Source: Anthonomus grandis grandis (Eukaryota; Arthropoda; Insecta; Coleoptera; Curculionidae). Taken from it: a stretch of DNA of 64,000 nt. Location: positions 7,480,698-7,544,697 of the forward strand of contig NC_065564.1 in assembly GCF_022605725.1 (NCBI RefSeq), read 5' to 3'. The notes beneath the pieces were generated by a model that did no database searches, was not told the DNA's origin, and saw nothing but the letters and a program-made list of their open reading frames with translations. Positions 14,001 to 26,000 of the stretch are shown in pieces. Position numbers and translations under genes: made by a program. How positions within the stretch are numbered: the stretch's first letter is position 1; every line of letters starts with the position of its first letter.

Positions 14001-17000
14001 GTGAAACAGTACATTTTATGTTACTATACAAAACCCTGAGAAATCAATGGTTTTTGATAAAAATGGAAATTTGTGATTTTTACCATTTTTATGTTTCAGG
14101 TGGATTTCAAAATTTTAGATAACTTTTTTGCTCTTAAAGATAGAAACTTGATTCAAAGTCTGAAATGTGCACAGAGTGGAACAGTACATTTTACGATACT
14201 ACAAAAAAATCTGAGAAATCAATGGTTTTTGAGAAAAAGTAAAATTTGTATTTTTTGCCATTTTCATGTTTTAGATGAATTTCAAAATTTTGGATAACTT
14301 TTTTGCTATTACAAATAGAAACTTGATTCAAAGTCTCAAATGTGCACCGAGTGAAACAGTACATTTTATGTTACTATACAAAACCCTGAGAAATCAATGG
14401 TTTTTGATAAAAATGGAAATTTGTGATTTTTACCATTTTTATGTTTCAGGTGGATTTCAAAATTTTAGATAACTTTTTTGCTCTTAAAGATAGAAACTTG
14501 ATTCAAAGTCTGAAATGTGCACCGAGTGAAACAGTACATTTTATGTTACTATACAAAACCCTGAGAAATCAATGGTTTTTGATAAAAATGGAAATTTGTA
14601 ATTTTTATGTTTCAGGTGGATTTCAAAATTTTAGATAACTTTTTTGCTCTTAAAGATAGAAACTTGATTCAAAGTCTGAAATGTGCACAGAGTGGAACAG
14701 TACATTTTACGATACTACAAAAAAATCTGAAAAGTCAATGGTTTTGGAGAAAAAGTTAAATTTGCGTTTTTTGCCATTTTTTTTGTTTTAGATGAATTTC
14801 AAAATTTCAGATAACTTTTTTGCTATTACAGATAGACACTTGATTCAAAGTCTCAAATGTGCACTGAGTGAATGAGTACATTTCACATTACTACAAAAAA
14901 ATCTGAGAAATCAATAGTTTTTGATAAAAATGGAAATTTGTGATTTTTACCATTTTTAGGTCTTTGATAAATTTCAAAATTTTAGATAACTTTTTTGCTA
15001 TTAGAGATAGAAACTTGATTCAAAGTCTGAAATGTGCACCGAGTGAAAGAGTACATTTTGCGTTATTACAAAAAAATCTGATAAATCAGTAGTTTTTGGT
15101 AAAAATGGAAATTTGCGTTTTTTGCCATTTTTATATTTTAGATGAATTTCAAAATTTTGGATAACTTTTTTGCTGTCACAGATAGAAACTTGATTTAAGA
15201 ACTGAAATGTGCACCGCGTCAAATAGTACATTTTATGTTACTACAAAAAAATCTAAGAAATCAATAGTTTTTGATAAAAATGGAAATTTGTGATTTTTAC
15301 CATTTTTAAGTCTCTGATAAATTTCAAAATTTTGGATAACTTTTTTGCTATTAGAGATAGAAACTTGATTCAAAGTCTGAAATGTGCACAGAGTGGAACA
15401 GTACATTTTACGTTACTACAAAAAAATCTGAGAAATCAGTAGTTTTTGATAAAAATGGAAATTTGCATTTTTTGCCATTTTTATGTTTTAGATGAATTTC
15501 AAAATTTTGGATAACTTTTTTGCTATTACAGATAGAAACTTGATTCAAAGTCTGAAATGTACACATAGTGAAACAGTACATTTTACGTTACTACAAAAAA
15601 ATCTGAGAAATCAATAGTTTTTGATAAAAATGGAAATTTGTGATTTTGCCATATTTAGATCTCTGATAAATTTCAAAATTTGTGATAACTTTTTTGCTAT
15701 CAGAAATAGGAACTCGATTCAAAGCCTGAAATGTGTACAGAGTGGAACAGTATATTTTACGTTACTGCAAAAAAATCTGAGAAATCAATGATTTTGGAGG
15801 AAAAGTGAAATAGGCGTCTCAAATTTTCTTTTGTTTTTACTGTTTATTGGTTATATTTACAAAGAAAGCTTGTAAGGTCCTTTTTGGTAAACAAATTCAT
15901 GATCTTTCATATGAAACCAAAACCAATAAAATCGTTACATTAGTATTCCAATTATTTAGATTTTTGTAAAGCCCCTGACTATATCACGATTTTTTCAATT
16001 CATTGATAAACTACTCAATAACTCAAAAAAGGTTATATTTATAGGGAAACTTGTAAGGACGTTTTTGGTAAAGAAACTCATCCGCCTTCACACGAAACCA
16101 AAATCAATGAAATCGTGAGATTAATTTTCAAAATATAAAGTTTTTTGCAAAGGCTTTGACAGCATCAAGATTTTTACAATACCTTGAGAAAACCCTGAAT
16201 AACTCCATAACGGTTGTATTTACAAGAAAACTTGTAATAACGTTTTTGGTAAAGGAACTCATTGTCTTTAATATGAAACCAAAACCACTAAAATCCTTAC
16301 ATGCGTTTTTAAAATATTAGAATTCTTGATAAGAGGGATATATTATGCTTTAGAATAGATGCTGCTTATTGAGCTACTTTGAGTGCTGCATAACTTTGAG
16401 GGCTAGATGAATAGGCAATAGATCCATCATCTATTTTTATTTTTATTAAATATTTGTAGATGATAATTGTATATTTAATGTGTAAATATTCAAGGCAAAA
16501 ATTCTAATTTTGACTGATTACAATTTTATTTATACCTAAGATAAACAAAGTGGGACTTACGACTGCACCTTGGGGAACACTCCTGTGTCTTGTGAATAGT
16601 TATTTGAGTATTCATTATTCAGTCAATTTCAGTCATTCATGGTAATAGGGAAGCTGTAGGAAATGGAATTGTTTGATGGAATGTGATCCGAGTATGTGAA
16701 GTTAGGTTGTATTTTTACGTATTTTTTCCCAAATGTCTTTAGTGTAAGTGTTAGGGTTAACTGAGGAAGTGAATTCTCTTCTTTGCTTATAATTTTCCCC
16801 TTGAGTTTTTTTTATTATATAGATGCGACGGAAACGCGACCGTGGCGCCCCGTTGCATCCCGTCGGCGCAACGTTGCAACAAGATCACGAACTGTCCCCT
16901 GGCGGAGGACGAGGCGAACTGTCCGCCGGTCACGTGTCCCCCCAATCAGTTCAAATGCGCGAACGACAAGTGCGTGCCCTCCGTGTGGGTGTGCGACAAC

Positions 17001-20000
17001 GACAACGACTGCGGCGACGGTTCGGACGAGATGCAGGAGTGTCAGGAGCGCACGTGCGGACCGATGGACTTCCGGTGCAATTCCGGCAGGTGAGACTTTT
17101 TTTTTTAGTCCGCTGTTGTCATATTTTCTATTGATTAAAGTCAAGTTGGCCTCGTAGGTATAGGCACACCATCGATCTAAGAAAGTCTTTATAAATGATA
17201 ATCGCTTACCGCAATAATGGCCTATTGGAAAATCTCAGAGAGCACAAAAAATTTCATCAAACGGTTCTTTTTTTTTAAATATGAATGTCCAATAGACATC
17301 TATTTAATTAAAAAAGAGAACCAGCCCAAGCAACACACGAAAAGTTAAATAAACGTTTATTTTTGGTTTGCACCAGATGTACATTTTTGGTCGAGCTTCA
17401 AGTATAAATATCGGTTAAAATATTTGCGTGATATACGTTGAGGAACTTAATATTATGTTTATGTTTCATGCATTTATGCCAATAGTTTTAATTTAAAAAA
17501 CTGTATTTTTGAACCTAGATAATGGAAAGTTGTCTAGGATCAAAAAAAAGCTTAATTTTTTTCAAAACTTAATGACTTATCTTAAAAAAACTGAATTTTC
17601 ACTTATTTGCGATAAAAAATGGCACAACTACTGCAATTTTCATAGCGATACGCCTTGCTTATATAGGGTTCTTTCATATTTTACTCAAAAACCCCAAAGT
17701 TATGTGAGAAAAGTATTGATACAAAAACTATAGATTTTTTTATCAACTATAATTTTCTTAAAAAGCATTTTTTTTGCTCAGGTAAATATTTTCTGCAAAA
17801 AAAACCGTTTTTCATTAACCTTACTCTGTGAACTGTCTTAATAATAATATTTCCTGCAAATGAACTGTGTTGCTCATTAATCTTCTGAATGGATTTTATT
17901 GTATTACTTTTAAGAATTTATAAATGGGGTTTGTTTTGAGGTATAAAAGATAATTGTAGCTCAAGCTTTTGCTTGAGCCCTATTTCATGAAACTTTTTTT
18001 ACCAAAGGTCGACTTCTAAGCAAGATATTCAAAAATCTATTCCGAGCACTTTAACGTTAATTTCACTGTGTGTTAGGCTGTTTCTTACCAAGCAATTTGA
18101 TATATGAATAATTTTGGTAGCTTAAGAGCTCACTGAGTTACAACCAATTATGTGAGCTATTATCCAAGACCAGTTGAAAACTTGAATATGACTAGAAAGG
18201 ACAGTTTTGAGGCTCAAGCAAAAACCTTTTCAGATTTTTTCTTAATTCTTTTAGAAAAGTATTGAGGGTTTCTTATGGTTTATTTTGAGGTATAAAAAGT
18301 GATTCTAGCTCGAAGAGTTGCAGAGCTATGGCACTTTTGATTGATCCCTATTTCATGAAACTTTTTTTTTAACCGAAAATTGAGTTCTGAGCAAGATATT
18401 TGAAAAACTATTCCAGGCACTCTAATGTTAATTTTACAGTGATTAGAGTGTTTCTTACCAAATAATTTGATATATAAATGACTTTAGTAGCTTAAGAACT
18501 CACTAAGTTACAGCCTATTATGTGAGCCATGGTCCAAGACTAGTCCAAATTATACAATTTAAAAATGACTAGAAAGGACACTTTCGAAGGTCGCACAAAA
18601 ACCCTTTAATATTTTTACCCATTTTATTCAGGAAAGTATTAAGAGCTTCTTGGGGTTTATTTTGATGCATAAAAGGTGTTTTTAGCTTAAAAAGTTACTG
18701 AGCTAAAGCACTTTTGCTTCAGCTCTATTTCATAAAACTTTTTTGCCAAAAGTCTAATTTTAAGCAAGATATTTTAAAAACTATTGCGGGCATTTAAAAT
18801 GAAATTTCACTGTTAGTTAGAATGTTTTATGGAAAATAATTTTATATATGAATGATTTTGATAGCTTAAGAACTCATTGAGTTACAGCCGATAGTCCAAG
18901 ACCAGGCCAAATTATCCAGTTTAAAAATAATTAGAAAAGACACTTTTGAGGCTCAAACAAAAACCCTTTGAGGTTTTTACTCAACTTTTTTAGACGAGTA
19001 TTGGGGGTTTTTTGAAATCTGTTTTGAGGTATAAATAGTGTTTCTAGCTCAAGGAGTTGCTGAGTTTGATCACTTTTGCTTGAACCGTATTTGATGAAAC
19101 TTTTTTTACCAAAATTCGATTTCTTAGCAAGATATCTTAAAAACTATTTCAGGCATTTTAATGGCAATTTAATTATTAGCCTAGTTATTTAAACACATTT
19201 TTTTTAAATAAAAACCATGAAATTAAAAAGAAAATTGAGCCGGCAGCATATTTATTGAGTTTTTAATGTGTGACATTTTCAACAACCAATTTTTTGTGCC
19301 ATTCCTATGATATTTAGAAAAATGTGTTATAGGGATTTTTTGTTTCCATTTAAATGCTGTATCTTTGGGTAATTTTATTTTTTCAATTTTTTGAAATTTT
19401 GTTACCCAAAAAATGCTCACTTTTTTAAATATCCTCTGTAGCTGCCTTATTATGCAATTAAGAGCAAAAAGGCATTCTAACTTCTTTTTAGATACCTTTG
19501 CGTAGAAGCTATTGTTGCAATAAAAACATTCAAGGGTTATATAGACCTGATTTGTACCGTTATTGGAATTCTTGGGTTAAGAGTCCTAACGATTGTGTTG
19601 GGTGAAATTAATTATAGGAAGGTTGTTTAAAATGAGATAAAGAATGGTTAAAATCGATTTGGGAAAACTTTATAATTCTGGTAAATTTTCAGTCAATATT
19701 AAAATGGAAGTGTCTTAAACTTAGATCATTTAGAATTAATTTTTAATTTGAATCAAGACGGAATTTCGCATTGAATTAGCAGAGATCCTCTGGAGAGAAG
19801 TTTCTGATCTTTCTACAAAATCTAATAATTTTTCAGTTTTATAAATTTTGAGATATTGTAATTGTTATAAGAAAACTCGATATGTCTCACCCGATTTTCG
19901 TCTTAAAGCTTCTTTTATATCTTGCCAGTATTGTAAATCTGGCCGAGTTAGTAAAAAGTCGCGAGTTTCTTTTACTAATTTATTTTTTATAGCTGCTTCA

Positions 20001-23000
20001 ACTAGTTTATTTTGATCATTACTTCTATTTTCTTAAAGGCTAACTTTGGAGATTTTCGTAGGTCCTTGTGGAAACTTTGCTTTTACAGAAATTTCTTAGC
20101 AGTATTCACTGATACTCTACGAAGTTTATATATAGGGCATTAAGATTTAAAATTCACTTTTATTCAACAATATACGATTGAGGATAGAATTGCCTTATCC
20201 ATATTTTGAAGGACTACTCAAAATTATTATCCATAGGATGGCTGTTATTAATCTGACTGAATTTGAACTAATAATGGATATCCATTGGATGATGTGCGTT
20301 GTCAGGGTGATAACATTTTTTTTCCCACCGCTCAAAACGCAAGCAATATTGCCAAACTTCCAAAAAAAAAACTTTGCCCTTCGTTCTTGGCAGGTGTATC
20401 CCGCTCTCGTGGAAATGCGACGGCGACCCGGACTGTCTGGACCAGGAAGACGAGGATCCGACCTGTAGCCAGACGGAGTTCCACACGTGCGAACCGACCT
20501 ACTTCCGGTGCAAAAACAACAAATGCATCCCCGGCAGGTGGCGCTGCGACTACGAGAGCGACTGCGGCGACGACTCGGACGAAATCGACTGCGTCCCTCG
20601 CAACTGTTCGGAATCCGAGTTCAGGTGAGTAGAAGTTTTTTCAAAATTTCAAAGTCCAAGAAAGTTTTAGAAAAAATCCACCATTATTTTCATACTTACA
20701 GATATTTATAATCTACCAGATAAAATTCATGAAGCATCAAATGTAAAGTATTTGGAAATTATGATCCACAGTAACTTGAAATGAGATTTGCATACTGCAC
20801 ATTTATCAAAAAAAGTAAATTTTCTAGTTTACAAATTTTACGCCATTAGAAATATTTTAAACCGAAGTAGGCCTATGACCACATACCAAAGCTTAGTGGA
20901 ATCAATACTTATGTTTAAGCATTTTCTAATCTTATATTTTAGTGCACACTTTATACATCTCTCATCTGTTATTCAATATTGCCTAATCTACTTACTTAAT
21001 GTATAGTTTAATCTAAGTTTGGCAACCGCGCTATTAATGTGTGAATTCTTGCGTATTTTAAGAGACAGAACAGAAAAAGACGTCGTCGCGGTTGGTTGAT
21101 AAAGTCACTTTTCCCTTAAGATATATTCACAAGTCATATTAAAGAGTTTTTACAGTCCACTAGAGTGTTTTATTTGTTTGAACTGGCATAGGCTATCGAA
21201 CATTTTGGTACATTCGTCCGGGATGTTTCCGGTTACTTAAGTGAGGACTTGTTAAAAAATATTGGAGAAAACAGTAAGGGCCTTGGTGATTTTATGGTGA
21301 TCAGTTACCAGTGACGAGGATATGGGCGTTTGAGAATCGGATGTTGGGCATCCCTTGGGTTCCAGGCGCAGAAGGGGCATCGAAATAAGCTGTAAGTCTG
21401 TTCCATTTTTCCATATTTTCCTAGTGTTCCTATTTGTCTCCATTTGAGTTAATATGGCTGAGCAAGAACTTGTGAAAAGCAAAGACGAGGTGTACTTAAA
21501 GGTAGACTAACTAGGCTAAAAAATGATTTTAGTAAATTTCAACCGGTACACCCTTTAGATGAGAAGGTTTTAAGTAGACTTAAGGTAAAATTAGAGAGGT
21601 TTGAGCCTGCTTGGGAAGAATTTAATGAAATTCAAACGGAGATAGAGAGGTTTCAACGTAGTGATGTTGAGGTTTGTCAGGAAAATGAGCGGGAAAGGGC
21701 TAATTTTGAGGACGAATATACTAGTGTAGTGGGTGATGTACGACATTTGTTGTCAGCAGTGTTGGAATCATCAGCCTCAGGTGTTGGTTCTGAAGCTGCA
21801 GGTAGGGGTGTTTTTTATAATTAGCCTCAAACTACGCCTTTAGTAAAGTTGCCCTCAATTTCGATACCCACGTTTGATGGTCAGTATCATAATTGGCTAG
21901 ATTGGAAGGAGGTTTTTAATGCTATGGTAGATAAAAATGAATCATTGTCTAATTTACAGAAGTTTATTTATCTTAAATCCTCCTTAGATGAAAAAATAAT
22001 TCAGGTTATAAAGGCTTTAGAGGTAACCGCAGAAAATTATTTAATGGCTTGGCAAATTTTAAAAGACAGGTATGAAATAAAAAATTAATATATCACAATC
22101 ACTTAAAAGCAATTTTTGAATACCCAGCGGTATTAAAAGAATCGCATACCTTTTTAAGAAATTTATACGATAATACAACAAAACATTTACGCGCCTTAAA
22201 ATATTTAGGACAAGACGTTGACACCTGGGACCCTTTAATTATTTACATTATGGCAAGTAAGTTCGATAGTGTCACGCGTAGGGAATGGGAATTATTTAAA
22301 TATGAGGACGATTTACCTAAGTTGTCAGATTTAAATATGTTTTTAAAAACAAAATGTGAAATTTTAGAGAAAATAGAGGTAACATCTAAATCTCAAAACA
22401 AAGGCAATTCTGACAGGTATCAAGGTAATTTTAGGAAAGGTAAACCCCTGAATAGTTTTCCCGCTATAAGTAATGTTAATGAGAAATGGTGTAAATGTAG
22501 TTGGTGTGGTGGAGAGTCTGAAATATTGCTATCGACTGCGGTTGTTAAAATAACAAACAATAATATCGTGGTATTAGGTCGAGCTTTATTGGATAGTGGT
22601 AGCCAGGGTAATTTTATATCGGAAGATTTATGCAAAAAACTAAAGCTACAGCCGTCAAAGGTTAATCATGTGGTTAAGGGTGTAGGGCAAAATTTAACTC
22701 ATATTAGTAAAAAGGTAGACGTCATAATTAAATCTTGCTATAGTCAGTTTAGCCTAAAAATCAGTTGCTTAGTTTTGTCTAAAGTAACTGAAAAATTGCC
22801 CAATGTTAGTTTTGATAAAAAACTCTTAAACATTCCCGATAATTTAAATCTTGCTTATCGAAATTTTAACTCGAGAGCGGACATTGATATTTTATTAGGA
22901 TCTCATGTATTTTGGTCGAGTTTATGTCTCAGTCAAGAAAGAATAAGTAGTAGCGCGCTTATTTTGCAGAATAGCGTTTTTGGGTGGATTATTGCCGGTG

Positions 23001-26000
23001 ATATGTGGGTCGAAAACATAAACATTGACTCCACTTGTAATTTCTCTGCTAGTTATTTTGCCGCTGATAATAATTTGGTCGAAAATAAGTCGCTTGATCA
23101 GCTGTCATCAATTGTTCGGTTTTGGGAATTGGAGCAGACACAAATAAAAAATAATGTTTTTTCGCAGCCAGAAGAGTTTTGTGAGTCATGGTTTAATAAA
23201 ACAACGTTGCATAATCAAGACGGGAGGTTTGTTGTTAGAATTTCTTTTAAAACTTCAATAAATAAATTAGGCGATTCTGCAGACATGGCGTTAAAAAGGT
23301 TTTGCTCTCTTGAGAAAAGATGAGTTATTAAGAAAGAATTATGTTAAATTTTTAAACGAATATGAGGAGCTTGGTCACATAGTTCAGATAGGAGAAGTTA
23401 ATCACGGTTGGCGAGAATTGTTTGGTAATAAAGGGTATTTTTTACCTCATCATGCCGTTTTAAGGGCTGATAGCGCGACTACAAGGTGTAGAATTGTATT
23501 TGATGCCAGTATGAAAACTTCTACAGGCATAAGTTTAAATGATGTACAGTTTAATGGGCCAAGGTTGCAGCAGGACATTTTTCAAATTTTGCTAAGGTTT
23601 TGGAAAAATCCATTCGTATTATCGGCTGATGTATCGGCAGGTATTGGTCTCAGAAGAAGATTTAAAATATCAGCGATTATTTTGGAGATCCAATCCTGAT
23701 GAAAATATTAAAATATATGAATTAAAAACGGTGACATTTGGGTACACATCCGCACCTTATTTAGTAGTTAGGTGTTTGATTGAGTTAGCGAATGAGAATG
23801 AGAGTGAATATCCTGTTGCATGCAAGGTTATAAGAAATGATTTTTACGTTGATGATTTGCTGACGTCGGCACAGAAAATTGAGGAATTGCAAAAAACTCA
23901 ATCTGAGGTAACAAGAATTTTGGGTAGTGCAGGATTTCAATTAAGGAAAGGGTTGTGCAATGACAAATCATTATTAAAGAATTTTGACATGCATTCGAAT
24001 ATAGAGATGGGAATTCTAAAACTTGGTGAAGGTCAACAGAATAAAACTCTAGGTGTTTATTGGGACTCGAACGAAGATTTTATTGGGTATAAAATAAAGG
24101 ATATTCTAGTAAGTGATACCTTTACAAAAAGATCAGTTTTATCGGTAATCTGTCAAATTTATGACCCACTGGGATTGTTGGGCCCTGTTATAATTGTTGC
24201 AAAGCTGATTATTCAAGAGTTATGGTCATTAAAATTATTATGGGATGAACCATTGTCAGAGGAATTTTCACGAAGGTGGTCAAGTTTTTTAGGTGAATTA
24301 TTTTGTATAAATGATTATAAAATTCCTAGGTTTGTGATGACCAGTAATGTCGCTAGGGTCGAACTGCATGGATTTTGTGATGCATCAGTTAAAGCATATG
24401 GCGCTTGTTTGTATGTTCGATGTATAAATTTGACAGGTCAAATTAGTTGTAATTTATTGTGTGCCAAAATCAAGAGTTGCGCCCTTAAAGCAAACCAGTT
24501 TACCCCGATTAGAGTTATCCGGTGCGTTGTTGCTTAGTCATCTCGCCCAAAAAACAGTTAAATCGTTAGAAATTAGTTTTGATAGAGTATTCTTTTGGAC
24601 TGATTCAAGTATAGCGCTGGCTTGGCTCCGCGGGGAGTCAAATAAATGGAAGACTTTCGTTGCAAATAGGGTAAGTGAAATTCAGTCTATTACTGGCACC
24701 ATGTAAGATCGAATGACAATCCAACAGATTTATTGTCTCGGGGCATTGCTCCAAGGAAAATGTTTGATAGTAGTTCATGGTTTAATGGTCCTGAATGGCT
24801 GGTAGTGGATTCTTCTTTATGGAATTTGGACGAGGTTTGCAAAAAAGTTGTCAAGTCTTGTGTCAAGTGTTTTAGGACAAAACCGACCTTTCCAGGCTAT
24901 ATAATAATTGACCTTCCAAAAGTCAGAGTTACGAGTAATTTCCCGTTTTTAAATGTGGGTACCGATTTTGGGGGTCCATTTTACCTAAAGGATCGAAAAC
25001 CACGTGGTGCTAAGATCGTTAAAGCCTATATTTGTTTATTTATTTGCATGTGTACTACGGTGCATATTGAGTTTGTGTCAGAATTAACAACTGAGGCTTT
25101 TTTAAATACCTTAAAAAGATTTGTTAGTAGACGGGGAAAACCTCAAAATATATATTCTGATAATGGCTCCAATTATATGGGAGCAAGTAATGAGCTTGGA
25201 AAAATTTATGAATTTTTACAAGCTAATTCAAAACATATATCTCATGAATTAGTTTGCGAAAAAATACAATGGCATTTTATCCCAGCGCGGGCTCTAAACT
25301 TCGGGGGTATTTGGGAAGCAGGAATTAAGTGTTGTAATTTTCATTTAAAACCTGTTATGGGAACTAGTTCGTTTACCTTTGAGGAATTCTCAACCATGTT
25401 ATCTCAAGTAGAGGCAATCCTTAATTCACGTCCCCTTTATCCACTTTACCCCGACCCCGAAGACTTAACAGCATTGACTCCAGCCCATTTTTTGATCGGA
25501 AGAAGTTTATCTTCCTCATTGCAGAGTTATTAAAGAGTTTTTACAGTCCACTAGAGTGTTTTATTTGTTTGAACTGGCATAGGCTATCGAACAACTTAGA
25601 TATTGAATATTCATCTTCAGATAATGCAGAATAATATTCTAAAAAGAATTCTTAAAAAACCATATTATTTTATTAAAAAAAAAAAACAATACAACGACAG
25701 CAACAATAGCAAAATAAAACAAAACAAAACCAAATATTTACGTTAAGTGATCATGATGACCATCTGATTCAATTCATCATAATTTTTCCCTTTTTAATAA
25801 GGAACGGCGAAATCTTTAAAGAATCCCCACTTTATTTGGGAATTTATTACAACCCTGTCCAATTATTACCCAAAGCTTTTCTCGAGTTTCCATGGGGACG
25901 ACATAAATTTCCGATTTTAAATACCCGCAAAATGCAAAGATCACAGGGATTTAAATCGGGGAATCTAGGAGGCCCAACAATCGCACCACTCGTCCATATC

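Larger units (their letters stand above)
21000..25593 (+). mobile_element. BEL/Pao LTR retrotransposon, decayed and 3'-deleted
   Basis: It contains a 5' LTR candidate (TG at 21000 to CA at 21202), a primer-site-like region after it, gag, protease, reverse transcriptase, RNase H and integrase segments in order, then a 66-bp copy of the LTR 3' end (25528-25593). Everything between the integrase middle and the last 66 bp of the 3' LTR is missing. ACTTA occurs next to both ends (20994-20998 and 25594-25598), though one base separates it from the TG on the left, so the 5-bp target duplication is tentative. It lies in intron 7. Confidence 0.85.

Noticed and set aside
8298..14638. Many identical 65-74-codon open frames in the 7.8-15.8 kb array (MIFTIF..., MNFKIL...)
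   Set aside because: They recur in step with the 175-bp satellite, span unit boundaries and have no family motif. They are products of the repeat, with no sign of being genes.
7780..15815. CRISPR-like array of regularly spaced repeats
   Set aside because: Units are contiguous 175-bp monomers with no unique spacers, and the context is an insect intron.
16815..17144. Arg- and Val-rich open frames on both strands over exon 6, and similar ones over exons 7, 8, 14 and 15
   Set aside because: These are shadow frames of GC-rich LDLa and EGF exons. Only the frame with the LDLa cysteine pattern fits splicing and homology.
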